Shown here one piece after another: positions 32,730 through 44,997 of a stretch of 64,000 nt of DNA. Origin of the DNA: Clarkia xantiana subsp. parviflora (taxonomy: Eukaryota; Streptophyta; Magnoliopsida; Myrtales; Onagraceae); contig JAPTYO010000020.1 of assembly GCA_036873135.1 (NCBI GenBank), positions 8,373,203 through 8,437,202 on the forward strand, read 5' to 3'. Made by a program: the position numbers and the translations under genes. Position 1 is the stretch's first letter; each line of letters starts with the position of its first letter. Under the pieces are notes generated by a model that was not told the DNA's origin, did not search any database, and worked only from the letters and a program-made list of their open reading frames with translations.

Positions 32730-35700
32730 TCGTCGTGTCTTTCAACTCCCGACCTCTCAATAGCACAGACCTCTGATGGGTCGGTGGTCGATAAGATCAC
32801 CTTCTCCAAGAAGTGCACCTTCCGAGTTTCCTCTAGGGGTGCCCCCAAGGAGAATTTTCTCAAGGCATCCGCTTCCGCGTTTTCCTACCTCGGGATTGCC
32901 TCGATGTCGAAACTTTTGAAGCTTTCCTTTAAGACTTGCACTTCGCGAAGGTACTTTCTCATCATCGGGCTCTTCGCCTCATATCGTCCTTGGACTTGAT
33001 TCACGATCAGGCCAGCATCACATTTCACCCTTAAGTGACCAACTCACGTACCTTTGGCAATTTTGAGGCCTGTGATAAGAGCCTCATACTCAGCTTCGTT
33101 GTTCGTGGCTTTAAACGTTAAGGCCAAAGCATATCGAAGGGGCTCACCCCCGCCTGGTGGTATCAATACGAACCCTGCTCCTGATCCATCTGAACTCGAG
33201 GAGCCATCCATGTTCATTTCCCAAGTATTTTCTTCATCTGGCTGTTCTGATTGCTCTGCCATTTCTGGTTGCTCTGCTATCGGGACCTCCATGGTTTCCC
33301 CCTCTACAGGGCCCGCTTCTTTCAGATCGGGGGCTGTAGACTCTGCTATGAAATCCGCCAACGCCTGGCCTTTAATAGCCGTTCTCGGAGCAAAATGAAT
33401 GCGGAACTCGCTAAGCTCAACTGCCCATTTCACTAATCTCCCCGACGCATCAGGTCGGTTCAAAAAATGCTTCAGAGGTTGTTTCGTCAACACAGTATTC
33501 TCATGCGCATGGAAGTAAGGCCTCAACTTCCGAGCAGTAATGATCAACGCAAAAAGATACTTCTCAACGGCGGGATAATTCATTTCAGATTTGGCAAACG
33601 GCTTGCTTACATAATACACGGGGACTTGATTACCCTCGACAATCTTCACTAACATAGAGCTAATAGCAAACTCAGAAACAGCCAAATATAGATAGAGCGG
33701 CTCGCCTGGGATCGGTTTCGCCAATGGCGGGAGGGTGCGAAGGTGCTGCTTGAGTGCCTGGAACGCCTCTTCACACTTGGCAGTCCACTCAAACTTCTTG
33801 TTGGCCCTCAGAACTTCAAAAAATGGCATAGATCGGTCACTTTCCTTTGATAGGAAACGATTCATTGCAGCTAGTCTGCCATTCAGCACTTGCACCTCCC
33901 GATGATTTATCGGAGACTGCATCTCCTCGATTGCCCTCAGCTTCTCGGGGTTCACCTCAATTCCTCTTTGGCTTACCATAAAGCCCAAAAAATTCCCCGA
34001 GTGGACTCCGAAGGAACACTTGGTCGGGTTCAAGCGAACCTGATGAAGCCTCATCCGCTCAAACGCCGTGGCTAAGTTGTGAACATGATCCTCGGCCTGT
34101 CGGGACTTCACCAGCATATCGTCCACGTAAGCCTCCATGGTTTTCCCCAGCATATCTCCGAATAGCTTGTTCACCATCCTTTGATAAATTGCCCCGGCAT
34201 TGATCAATCCGAAGGGCATGACATCGTAGTGATAGATGTCACTATCGGCATAAAAAGCAGTGTGGGGGGCGTCCTCCTTAGCCATCTTAATCTGATTATA
34301 ACCAGAGTAAGCATCCATGAAGCTCAGCAATTCATGTCCCGACGTAGCATCCGCCAACTGATCAATCCTCGGAAGCGGGTAACAATCCTTCGGGCAAGCC
34401 TTATTCAAGTCGCGGAAATCAACACACATCCGCCATTTCCCATTGCTCTTCTTCACCAGAACCGGGTTGGCAACCCAAGTCTGGAATCGGAGCTCCTTGA
34501 TAAATCCAGCGTCGAGCAACCTGCCCACCTCCTGCTGGATCGCGATCCTCTTGTCTGCGCCCATCGGACGCCTTTTCTGCGCGATAGGCTTGATCGCGGG
34601 ATCAATTTTCAACTCGTGCTCAATCACATCGGGGCTGATTCCTGGCATGTCACTCGGGGACCAGGCAAACAACTCCTTGAACTCCTTCAGCAACTCAATC
34701 AATTCTCAGGCCCTCTCGTCGGACAGGGCGGACCCGATTTTCTCCTTCCTCTGAGGTCCGTCAATCTCGACCTCCTTCAAATCCTCCATAGGGGCGGGAC
34801 GCCCAAACTCCTCTCTGGGATCAGCATCGGTCTGGAGGATAGTCATAGCCTCCCGTCTTTTCCTTCGGGTGGCATTAACATAGCACTTCCTGGAAGCCAC
34901 CTGGTCGCCCTTGACCTCCCCGACTCCATGGTCAGTCCGGAACTTCATCTTCTGGTGAACAGCCGAGGCAACTGCCATCAGGGGGTTGATGGTGGTTCTT
35001 CCGATAATCGCATTGTAAGTCCCCGCGGACTCAACCACCACGAAGTCCACATTCCTCCTCTCCGCTTTCCACCCGCTACCAAACTCCACTGGTAAGGTGA
35101 TCATTCCCAGCAGATAGGAAGTAAAACCAGAGAACCCAACCATCAGGAAGTTCACTTGCTTCAGGTCCTTCTTCGTTTTTCCCATGGCCTCCAGCGCATC
35201 CATAAACAGAACATCGGAGGAACTCCCTCCGTCGATCAACATTCGCTTCATCTCGTACCCATCTACGTCCAGGGTCACGACTAAAGCGTCATCGTGTGGA
35301 CTCTCCACACCTATCAGGTCCTCCGCTGAAAAGGAAATCACCATCTCTTCCTTCGCGGTCCAGGATCGGGACCTCTTGCCCAGCACCACAACAGCGGAAA
35401 TTCTAGAGGCTGTGGTGTCACCTCCTGCAGCAAATCCTCCGTGAATCACATTGATGGTGCCCCGCTTTTCCTTACGGGCACCAGAAGACTCTGGCTCAGA
35501 CTTCTTCTTCTTTGGGGACCGATCGCGGGATCGGGAACGGGACCGCGATCGAGATCGGGAGCTGGAACGACACCGCCTTTCAGCCACAAATTCCTTAAGC
35601 TTCCCCTTCTGGATCAGCTTTTCAATCTCCTTCTTCAACTCCCGACAATGGTTAGTGTCGTGACCGCTGGCGCGGTGGAACCGACAATAACGATCGGTGC

Positions 35701-37055
35701 GGGATCCCAAAAATTCTCCTTCCTTCTTCGGGGGGTACCTGGAGATACCATGTCGATCCATCACCATTAACACCTCCGCCAAGGAGCTATTCAGAGGGAT
35801 GTTATAGTCCTTCCGCTTGTCCTTCCTTGGGGGATGTCTGTCCTCCCTTCGATCAGAACGACCTCGACTCCGACTTCCGCTTATGGTCGTCCAATGGCTT
35901 GAGCGACTGATTCCCCCTATTTGACTTCGGTGGATCAAGCTCTCCAGCAGCTATTTTTGACTCTTGCACGTCGATTTGCTGCTTCACCCTCTTCTGCAGT
36001 GCCTCCATGTTCCACACAGCCTTCTCAGCCACGCTGTGCATCAGGTCGGAACCATAGGGGGCTGTAAGGTTCCATAGGAAGGTGCGAATAGTTTCTCCCT
36101 CCGATATCTCTTCATCAATTTCAGCTACACTGGCAGTGTACCGCTGGTAATAATGCACCAGCGATTCGTCGGGCCTCTGCACCACTTGGGCGAGGGACCT
36201 CACGCTCTTCAAGAGGCGCCGACGACCCTGGTACTGCTGAATAAAACGGTCATGCATATCGGCCCAGCTGGAGATGCATCCTGGGGGCAGACTGAAGAAC
36301 CACGTCAGGGCCCTCTCCCCGAGCGTACCTGGGAACAGCACACATACGATATCGTCATTCGGGGCCCTGCCCAAACAGGCCATGAGATGCTTCTGGACAT
36401 GGCGAACTGGATCTCCTTCACCATCATACTCCTTAATCGTGGGGATACCCAGCCCTGGCGGGGCGAGGGTGTCTATCAATCAGGGAACAAAGGGATGAGT
36501 GGATCGATCCCTCAGTTCCGACATCATCGGCTTCTGGTCCCCCATGCAAATGTTCACGATTTTCACCACCTGGTCGGGGGTGATGGGACCATTAAGGGGA
36601 ATGGTCCTATGCTGCACCGGTCCTGGCCCATCAATCACAAATCGCTCCGACTGAGCGGGTTCCTTGCCCTTGTCCCGATTTCTAGGTTGGGCCTCCTGTA
36701 CATTCTGAACCTCCCTTGGCGGAGGCACCTCCTCCTGTCTCTTGGCAGCCTCTCTCCGCTCTAGGAGAGCCTCCATGGCCTCTAAGAACATCGGCATGGC
36801 ATCCGCCACGGCCTTTGCCAGGTCCGCGTTTGGAGGAGCATCGGGAGCATCCTCCTCCCTATTCCCTTGGTGTCTTGCCGTATCCTCAGGAACTTCGTTG
36901 TGCCCCCCTGTTCGGGAAACCTCAGCAGGGAGATTTTGGTCCTCAGCACGCTCCGGTGGCGAATTCAGAGTTCCGGCAGGATGACGGGAACCACCAGATT
37001 GTCCTTGTCTTCTCTGCTTACCAGCCGCCATTGAACGAGTAGAGGTCATTGTTGC
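32730..37055 (-). pseudogene. Element B gag-pro-RT-RNase H remnant
   Basis: The order is gag (starts at MAAGKQRRQ, about 37032), RS-rich tract (SRSRSRSRSRDRS near 35545), protease (IDGGSSSDVLF near 35225), reverse transcriptase (AYVDDMLVKSR near 34115), RNase H, then the second RNase H (DGSSSSDGSGAG near 33190), which breaks off after DPSEVCAI. In-frame TGA stops occur at 36478-36480 and at 34703-34705, where A or D has CGA (arginine). A frameshift lies near 35860-35940 and stops near 32885 and 33043. The CGA to TGA changes fit decay of methylated cytosine. Confidence 0.88.
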
Positions 37056-37071
37056 TTTTCGTTGCGTTTCC

Positions 37072-37085
37072 CACAGACGCGCCAA
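37072..37085 (-). promoter_or_regulatory. Element B primer binding site, one base short
   Basis: The minus strand reads TTGGCGCGTCTGTGGG, against TTGGCGCCGTCTGTGGG in A and D. One C is lost, so priming would be impaired. Confidence 0.7.
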
Positions 37086-37805
37086 TGTTGGATCACGGTT
37101 GGAACTCCGGTACGGTCTTGACGGCGATCCGAACTCCTTCGCTCCACGTAATCCTGCAAGAGGGGAATAGACCGGGCGGTGACCCAGAATCCCTCTCCGA
37201 TGCTTAAATGAGTATCGCAATAATCTCAATAAACTGGCAAGCAAGAGTCTCAGTATTCAGAAAAACGTATCGATCTGAGGTAACTTCTGCCCTTTTATAG
37301 GCGAAGAGCTACCTCAGTTACCTGGTGAACCGCTGGGGCGGTTAGCCCACGTTCCGCTTATCTCGTCCACGATCCCGCCTATCTCGGCCATGATCTCGCC
37401 TATCTCGGCCACGCTCCGCGTATCTCGGCCACGATCCCGCCTATCTCGGCCATGATCTCGTCTATCTCGGCCACGCTCCGCGTATCTCGGCCTCAACCTC
37501 TGATAGCAAGTCCCGACCAGCATCGGGGACTCCAGAGTCATCTCATTGTGTCACCGCTCGGGGCCCCTCGTCATCGTGACAGGGCCAACATTCTCAGGGA
37601 TTCATCATCGGGGCCTACTTAAAGGCATCTCATCGGGAGCGTCCAGCTCGCCTATCGGGACCGACTCTGTCGGGACCTTTCACCATCGGGACTCCTCTCA
37701 TCGGGACCCTCCGCATTGGTCTTCTTGACCTCTCTTAGGGCCCAGTGGGCCTATTCGCCGTTTACTCGTCGTTAAAGGGTCTAACGGCCATAGCGAAACC
37801 CATCA
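37086..37805 (-). repeat. Element B, 5' LTR (right)
   Basis: 720 bp. It is 21 bp longer than its partner through one extra copy of the 'tatctcggccacgatcccgcc' type unit (around 37420-37450). Confidence 0.9.
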
Positions 37806-37810
37806 GTAAT

Positions 37811-40800
37811 CAATCCCAAATTTCTGTTTAACACTTTTAGCAACTAAACGTGCCTTATACCTTTCAATGCTGCCATCAGACTTATATTTAATCCTAAAAA
37901 CCCATTTTGAACCTATAGTTGATTTACCTGAGGGGAGTGGAACCAGTTTCCAGGTTCCATTTTCTTCCAAAGCAGTAACCTCACTTTGCATAGCATCCAC
38001 CCATAGAGGATCCTTTGAGGCTTCCTCAAAATCCCTAGGCTCAGACATCCTGGAAATAGAGGACAAGAAAGAACACTAGGGACTAGACAACAAATGATAA
38101 GAAATGTGATTTTTGATAGGATATTTGATCATATTAGAACTCATGTGGTAAGATTGTTGCCAAATAGGAGGTTTAACAGCTCTACCAGATCTGGTAGTTT
38201 TCACAACAGGATAATCTTTTGGAATACTGTCATCAGAAGTCTCAATGACCTCATCATTTGGATCAAAAGCAGAAATATCATGAACATCAGAAACATCAAT
38301 AGTTTCATCATTTTTCCAAGAGAAAGAGCTATCATCATTATGGGAAGAAATTTGGACAGCAGGGCCAGACTTGTGCATAGTCTCAGAATTATTAGGCATA
38401 TTAAAATCATAGACAACACTTGAGGGTGGTTGCTCAAAGAAAATGGGTAACAGATCTGGTTTGTAATTGGAAAAGGGAAATATGTTTTTCTTAAAAATCA
38501 CATCCCTGCTAACAAAATATTTTTCATTGGATAAATCAAATAATTTGTATCCCTTCTGAGTTTCAGAGTAGCCAAGAAAAATCACATCCCTATTGGGGAT
38601 GACCCTAGAACTGAACTTGTCTGAAACCAACAGATTCTTTGCATAAGCTAAGCATCCAAAAACCCTCAAATGTTCAACACAAACAGAAGACCCTTTAAAA
38701 ACTTGTAAATGAGATTTCCCATTCAGAATAGGTGTAGGCATTAAATTGATCAAATAGCAAGCAGTGAGAATGCAATCACCCCAAAATTTGTTAGTAATAT
38801 TGGCTTGAAGTTTCAGGGCTCTTGCAACTTCCAAAAGATGTCTATGCTTTCGTTCAACCCTACCATTTTGTTGAGGAGTATAAGAGCAACTGGACTGATG
38901 TATGATGCCCATGTTTGAAAATAAGGAACGAACATGCTCATTAAAAAATTCACCACCAGTATCAGATCTGAAAACTTTAATTCTAGTTTTAAATTGAGTT
39001 TCAATCATAGCAAGGAAGTTCTTTAAGATAACATATACATCAAACTTGAATTGCATAAGATAAACCCAAGTGGTTCTGAAAAAGTCATCAACAAGAGTAA
39101 GAAAGAACCTTTTATAAATATGGGTTACGGAATGGTAGGGTCCCCATACATCAGCATGAACAAGGTCAAAAATATTTTTTGCATTGGAATCAGATAAAGG
39201 AAAACTAGGTCTAGTAATCTTGGCCTGTGGACAAATGGTGCAGTTATGAATGTCTGCATCTTTTATTTTCAAAGAATTAAGGGAATCAATGTAATGAATA
39301 GCTTTTACAGAAGCATGTCCTAGCCTCATATGCCACATACCAGGATCATTAGAGATAGAAGTATTCAAGCTAACAATCTTGGATTATTACAAAAGGAATC
39401 AAAAAAGTAAAGTCCAGAATCAACTCTGCCATTCCCCAAGACCCTCCCACTTGAGAGGTCCTGTAAAATGGCAACATTGGAAAAGAAAATAATAGAACAA
39501 TTCAGATCCCTTGTGAGCTTTTGAACAGAAATTAAATTGTATTTGAAATCTGGAATATAAAGGACATTCTGAACTTTCTGGTTTTCAAACAAAGAATGAG
39601 TGCCAATTCCAGAAACTTTACAATTCAGACCATTGGGTAATTGAACTTTAGGGCCATCAATAGTTTTAATATTTTCAAGCCAATGAGCACGATTTGTCAT
39701 ATGATTAGTGGCACCTGAGTCCAATATCCAATGATTTGAAATAAGATTTGAAACACTAGAATGAGATATACCAGCAGTGTTAGCTTGAGCAACATGAGAG
39801 GTAGAATCAGTAGAAACAGAGGAGCTGCCATGCCCCATAGTTTGCAAAAACTTTTCAAATTGGCTTTGAGTAAAGAAATCACAGGATCAGAAGGTAAAGA
39901 AGCACTGAGGTTAGAGTTCTGAGGCTCAGCATAGATGCTACCAATTTCAGAGGAGGCAACATTCCCTTTTGGAGCAAAACCCTTTCCTTTCATAAAGTCT
40001 CTGTACTTAAAACAGTTATCCATAACATGCCCCTTCCTTTTGCAGTATTCACAGCCTTTAGCATAACATCTCTCAGCTAAGTGACATTTCTTGTGGCAAA
40101 AGTCACATTCAAGGTTGGGGTTTTGAAAACGTTTGGGTTTATCACCATTGACATTGACATTAGCATAGATGAGGTTGGAGTTAGAAGAAACATCAGAGGA
40201 AACCACACGATGACTCTCTTCCTGAATCAGCATACTGTAAACTTGGTTTACAGAGGGAAGAGGATCAAGCAAAAGCAGTTGGCTCCTTATAGCAGAAAAA
40301 GTATCATTCAACCCCATCAGAAAATTGAAAAGACGTTGATTTTCTTTGTGGTCAAGGTGTTTTTGAAAAGCTTCTCCAGAGATAAAAGGTAAGGCACAGA
40401 TAGAGTCATATTCAGACCAGAGAAATTTGAGTTTGGTGAAAAAAGTGCTCACATCATCGAGACCTTGCCGGCAAAGAACAATATCTCTGTGCAATTGATA
40501 AGTTCTTGAGCCGTTTTTCTTATCAAATCTTGTTTTCAAATCAGTCTAAGCAAGATGAGCACTGGTTTGGTACATTATACTATTTGCAACATCACGAGAG
40601 ACAGAACTCAAAATCCAGCAAAAAACAACCATATCACATCTAGTCCACAAATCACGCAGAGAATCATCAAAGCTATCACGAGTCAAACTACCATCAACAA
40701 ATCCCAATTTATTCTTTCCATGCAGAGCATTAAACATAGCACGACTCCACATTGGATAATCATCGGAGTTGGTCAGTTTGGTCCCGACGAAGCTAAGACT

Positions 40801-40950
40801 AGCATTGTCAGAAGGATGCAAGTAAAGAGGATGGTGTGCATGTACCTCAGGATAGGCAGAAAGCCCTATGATTCCCTTACCGGTTGCAGATTTGGAAGGA
40901 TCTGAGAGAGCATCCTTCGGAGGATCACAACCTGAGTTTTCTCCAGCCAT
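37811..40950 (-). pseudogene. Copia gag, protease, integrase and start of reverse transcriptase
   Basis: Gag starts at MAGENSGCD (40950), with the Copia-like N-terminal domain (YPMWSRAMFNAL) and a zinc knuckle (CDFCHKKCHLAERC) near 40090. The protease has LDSGATNHMT near 39710. The pre-integrase finger is MWHMRLGHASV ... CTICPQAK (39250-39330). The integrase core has D,D,E in HADVWGP, FRSDTGGEF and NGRVERKH. The reverse transcriptase begins with WVDAMQSEV and breaks at FGIDY, where gypsy B is inserted. A TAG stop interrupts gag at 40543 (a tryptophan codon in related proteins); frameshifts lie near 39845 and 39366. Confidence 0.9.
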
Positions 40951-41114
40951 GGTAAGGGAAATCGTGCAAGACGTGAGGAAGACGAAGTGTCAGGAGCCAG
41001 AGATCGCAAGAAACGAACAGTCGCAGTTCGCGAATCACGAATCGCAAACAGCGAAAAAAAGGATCCAGCGGAAATGGCGCAACCAAGATCGAAAACACGG
41101 CGTGAAGATCGTTA

Positions 41115-41128
41115 GTGCTCTGATACCA
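41115..41128 (-). promoter_or_regulatory. Copia primer binding site (initiator Met tRNA)
   Basis: On the minus strand, directly after the LTR end ATTATCA, the sequence is TGGTATCAGAGCAC, complementary to the 3' end of initiator methionine tRNA. Confidence 0.88.
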
Positions 41129-41453
41129 TGATAATTTCTGAATATAGCAGTATGAGATTGGGAAAATGAAGAGGTGAAACCCTAGAGAAATATTGCGCAG
41201 CGATTCGGGCTTCACAGAGGGGAGTTCCTTCATCTGGTCCCCTCTCCACACCAATCCTAAACTATATAAAGGATCTCGTAAATAAACAATTACAAAAGAG
41301 TCCCCAAAGTAAAGAAGGAACACCCTAAAGCCCACAAAGAAAATAAAACTGACTAAAACACAAAAGCAATCCGAAAAAGGCCTAAGGCCCAGAAATACCA
41401 AGACTGAAAGCTTGGAACCATAGAAAATGGCTGAAAAGCAGCCTAGCTCAAAA
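41129..41453 (-). repeat. Copia 5' LTR (right)
   Basis: 325 bp, partner of 30264-30588, with the same TTTTGAGC start in coding sense. Confidence 0.9.
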
Positions 41454-41458
41454 GCCTT

Positions 41459-43990
41459 GTCCGATTTTGAGATTTCCACTGCAAAATTCCGCATTCTGAG
41501 ACGACGATTTGACTTGTCATCGAGCTCTTACTATGGAAATCTCTCTCGGTGCCAGATCTCTTTCCAAGGTAAGTGAGCTCAGTGGACTCTCTCCTGAAAA
41601 ATGCCTTGTTTTAGTGTCCAATAGTTGTAGAGGTTCTAGGCGGTAATCAATTGCAAACCATTTCGTATCGATTGTGATTGTTCATAGGTCAGGCATTATG
41701 CGTTTAGCATTTTACTTTAGAACTTAAACTTGATTTGAAACAGTCTTGTGTATTGCAGAACATGATGTGTAATCAGTTATTGATAAGAGCTCATGTTCGT
41801 TAGAGCTAAGAGTAATTGGTCTCTTCTTTTATTGAGGTATCGCTAAAGCATGTCTGTTTATGCTCATTATCCTCTAGAAATAATGACTTGAATAAACTTC
41901 GATGAAATTGAGTGATTAGTAACACACCATCTCTTTCATCCATCCAATTAGTGAAGTCAGAATTTTTGAAGTTATATCGTGATGTGTGGATATCAATGAT
42001 TTTGCGGCTACTACAGGTTAGCTTGCAGCCACTAGCATCTAAGCAAGATTTGGGTTTAGAGAATTCGAAAGTTGAATGTTCTATTGCATTGCCTAAGCCT
42101 ATGGTGCTTTCTAGTTTCTACTATTTTTAAGTTGTCATAAGAATGATATGAATTGTATTTATTTTTTTAACTTAATAAAAAATACAAAGAAGTTTTTCTT
42201 ACGAAGATGATTAAATGTCTTATAGTTAAACTTCAGTTGTTTGGGGATTGTGTCTTTATTAATTTTTATATATTGCAGGTTACAGTTTTTAGGTGACATT
42301 TTTTGCAGGTTAAACTAAGCTATGAAGTTCATCTTGGTACCTATTGATCATGTTTATTGAATATAAAAGCGATTCAACTACACCAGAATTTGGTAGTCTC
42401 TCTTAATCTGTCTCTTGGTTTATAATTTATATATGAATTTGCATGCTTATTGGATTAACTTTTTTTATCTCTCATTTGGCGAAATTATAGTTTATACTTC
42501 CTTCAATGTGGTTTACTAAGAACAAGTGTCAGATGGTACTCTAATAGAACTGTCAATAGTTGAATTAACAAAAGTATGGGCTCGAGTCTGGCTTATCATC
42601 ATAAGATTCTTTTGTTATTGTCCTAACAAAAAATGGGGATTTGTAACCAGCTTAACTCGAATTTTAAAACGATGTCTTTTGATTTTCTATGTTACACTCA
42701 ACTGATTCCTATGGTTGAATTTTCACTGATGAAAAAGAAATATGTATCATGGCAACTTGGCTTTTCCCATCTAAAGGTTCAGGTTAATGCTAGGTGGTAA
42801 GGGTATCTTTTCTTTACAATATGTTGAACCTTCCTATATTGTATTGTTTGTAGTGCTCTACAGCCTCTACTACTTAAAAAATCTTCTTTCTTTAGTATTT
42901 GATAGTCGTTGTAGATTTTTTTTTCTCTCAAGTGTTTTCTGTGTTAATTATGTGTCATGTCATTCTATGGTACTCAGCTACAGCAGGATTCTCATGTAAA
43001 GGCTCTGGAAGGTCAGAGCAAATGCAGAGGAAGTGCGAAATTGTTAAATGTTGATGAAATGCCAACTCCAATTGTTCGTGTGGAAAAATATACCTTTCTT
43101 TGGTGATGATGTAGTACTCTTCTTGGAGAGGCCGACAATGGAACCACTTCCTCCAAAGGACGAAAAAGGTCCTCAAAATCGTACTAAGGTTAGCTAATTT
43201 TCTCTTCATTCATTACATGGGGGCTAATTACCGAAGTTAGCTCTAGTTGCTGGATTATTTATTTTTCTTCTGGTTTATTGTTTCTTGGTGCACATGTGAC
43301 TTTCAGTCTATTTGGTCTGTTAACACAGTGGGAACAACCTTATACATTACTTATCTTTTTTTTCATGAAGTCCTAAAATTTTAGTCATTTTCATAGGATC
43401 TCCTTTTTCTTGATTTCTATCGTTCCAGTTGAATTTTTATTGGAACATTGGTGCATTATGTTAGCGTTGCTTTATGAAAAAATATGAATTAGTTTGTTTG
43501 GGCTCTGTCAGTGTCTTCAATATTTTACTAGCAGTTTCTGGAAAAGAACATTAGAATGGAGATTTGAATCAACTTCATGGTTTTTTAAAGGTGCCAACTC
43601 TGTGATATGGAACATGCTATTGAAGAAGCACACAAGAGAATGCTTGACTGATGACTCTCCAAAAGTCGGTATCTTGTAACTATCTTAGTCTTACCTGCAT
43701 TATATTTGTGATTTTTTTTATTTTATAATTTAAATTAGTTGAAGTCAAGTCAACTGGTCTCTTTTGCTCTCTCTAGTTATTGACATACTATTCATCGATA
43801 ATAAAAAGTTATTCGTTGTTTTCTTTCCCTCGATTCCTCAATACTCTGGTAGACTTTTTGGAGATGCATCATTGTGTTGTTTCAGATGTCTTACACCCAA
43901 ACTTGAAGTGTACGGGTTTTCTAGAAGTCGCAGTGATACGTATGGTTCAAGTTGAAGATTTTCTAGAAAGGGCATACCAACTATCAGGTT
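41459..43990 (+). pseudogene. Captured gene fragment inside the CACTA element, not identified
   Basis: The leader continues from 41454 to an ATG at 41533. That exon encodes MEISLGARSLSK and ends at 41568 with a good donor (GTAAGTG). Further exon-like blocks with splice-like borders are 42978-43188 (two frames: LQQDSHVKALEGQSKCRG ... and GDDVVLFLERPTMEPLPP, joined by a frameshift), about 43591-43675 (CQLCDMEHAIEEAHKRML, stop after it) and about 43885-43980 (LTPKLEVYGFSRSRSDTYG). The intervening DNA is intron-like and T-rich. I do not recognise the protein. The frameshift and stops show a degraded copy; an intact parent should exist elsewhere in the genome. Confidence 0.5.
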
Positions 43991-44530
43991 TATCAAAATG
44001 GGTGTTATATAGATGCTATGTTAATATTTTGATATATATGAGAATAAATTTTATGTAGAATTGTTGGAGCGTATTTCTTTTTACCAGAAGGAACGTATTG
44101 TTTATAATGATAATTTTGGTTATGGGTTTCATGAAGTATATTTGTATGAATTAAAGTGAAGTATTAAGTTGAAATATTTTGGTTACACAAACAAAAGACT
44201 TCAATATTAGTTTAATATCAGGATTTAAAAAAAAAAAAATCAGAAATATTTTTGGCATTTTAAAAGTGTAGCAATAACTTCTAGTTGGGCCACTTTAGAA
44301 GTGCCGCAATGATAACCGATTGCGGCACTTTTGAAAGTGACGTTAAATATTTTGCGACACTAACAAAAAGTGTCGCTAAGCGTGTGTGCGACACTTGAAA
44401 ATAGTGTCGCTATACCCTTGCAACAATGCATTTGTCGACACTTTCTGAAAGTGTCGCTACTATTACAGCGACAAAAAAGTGTCGCTAAAAACCTTAAAAA
44501 GTGTCGCTATTAACCATTTTTCCTGTAGTG

Positions 44531-44997
44531 AACATGACACAAATTGTCTTGTGTTAATATTCCCTTTTTCTATGCGACACAAATTGTCTTGTATTAAAAG
44601 ATTATTTCATCTTATTTTTTACTATACAGGTATGGTAAAGGAATTAACTAGAAAAAAACGATGTCATACATCATTAGATAGCTTTATATGACTTATATAT
44701 AAAATAAATTCTTAAACTACGATAGTAAGAATTACAAATTGTTATAGTTAAAAGAGTACGTAATAAAATATACCAATATGTATTAATTATAATGTTAAAG
44801 TAAAAAATTAAGGAAATAATTATATGTACAATACTGTTTAATAACGAACGTGCATTATTTAAGTTGAGAATTTGTTATGATACTACGTGGGGAAATATCA
44901 TAAGCTTAAAAATTTGCTTTAAACACTAAACAGTCGATTTTAGTTTTGTTAATGAAAACGAAATATATTTAAGGTAGATAAGAGGAGACTTAATTAC
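44531..44997. other. Intron remnant of the carbonic anhydrase pseudogene
   Basis: AT-rich DNA between the CACTA end and the exon at 44998-45161. No feature seen apart from two direct copies of 'acacaaattgtcttgt' at 44537 and 44577. Confidence 0.5.

Larger units (their letters stand above)
32001..37805 (-). mobile_element. Defective Tat-type Ty3/gypsy element (element B) nested in copia
   Basis: LTRs 32001-32699 and 37086-37805 with the 5-bp duplication GTAAT (31996-32000, 37806-37810). It lies inside the copia reverse transcriptase between codons for FGIDY and ETFSPVA; removing it restores the copia frame. Compared with A and D it has a large internal deletion: the region from just after the polypurine tract (about 32730) jumps directly to the end of the second RNase H. 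The antisense gene, the tandem array and the whole integrase are therefore missing. It cannot integrate by itself. Confidence 0.93.
30264..41453 (-). mobile_element. Ty1/copia retrotransposon (decayed, carries nested gypsy)
   Basis: The LTRs at 30264-30588 and 41129-41453 (325 bp each) are flanked by the 5-bp duplication GCCTT (30259-30263, 41454-41458). Coding strand is minus. In coding order: LTR, methionine-tRNA primer site, gag, protease, integrase, reverse transcriptase, RNase H, polypurine tract (a G7 run, rc of 30589-30595) and LTR. Integrase before reverse transcriptase is the copia order. The element is about 5.4 kb once the nested gypsy (32001-37805 plus one duplication) is removed. 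Several stops and frameshifts make it inactive. Confidence 0.93.
29638..44530. mobile_element. CACTA element carrying host gene fragments
   Basis: The left end (CTCTACAGGAAAACATG, 29638 onward; first A of CACTA changed to T) and the right end (44501-44530; its inverse reads CACTACAGGAAAAATGG) form an inverted pair. The trinucleotide AAC flanks both sides (29635-29637 and 44531-44533), the three-base duplication of CACTA elements. Subterminal repeats of the 'gtgtcgct' / 'gtgccgct' type fill 29660-30060 and 44260-44510. Without the nested copia the element is about 3.7 kb and has no transposase, so it was mobilised in trans. It carries a leader, an ATG exon and further exon-like pieces of a host gene, which makes it a Pack-CACTA type element. 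Confidence 0.85.

Noticed and set aside
42370..42400. 'aactacaccagaatttgg' considered as another CACTA terminus
   Set aside because: It does not pair with the end at 44530 and lacks a matching three-base duplication, while 29638-44530 pairs well.
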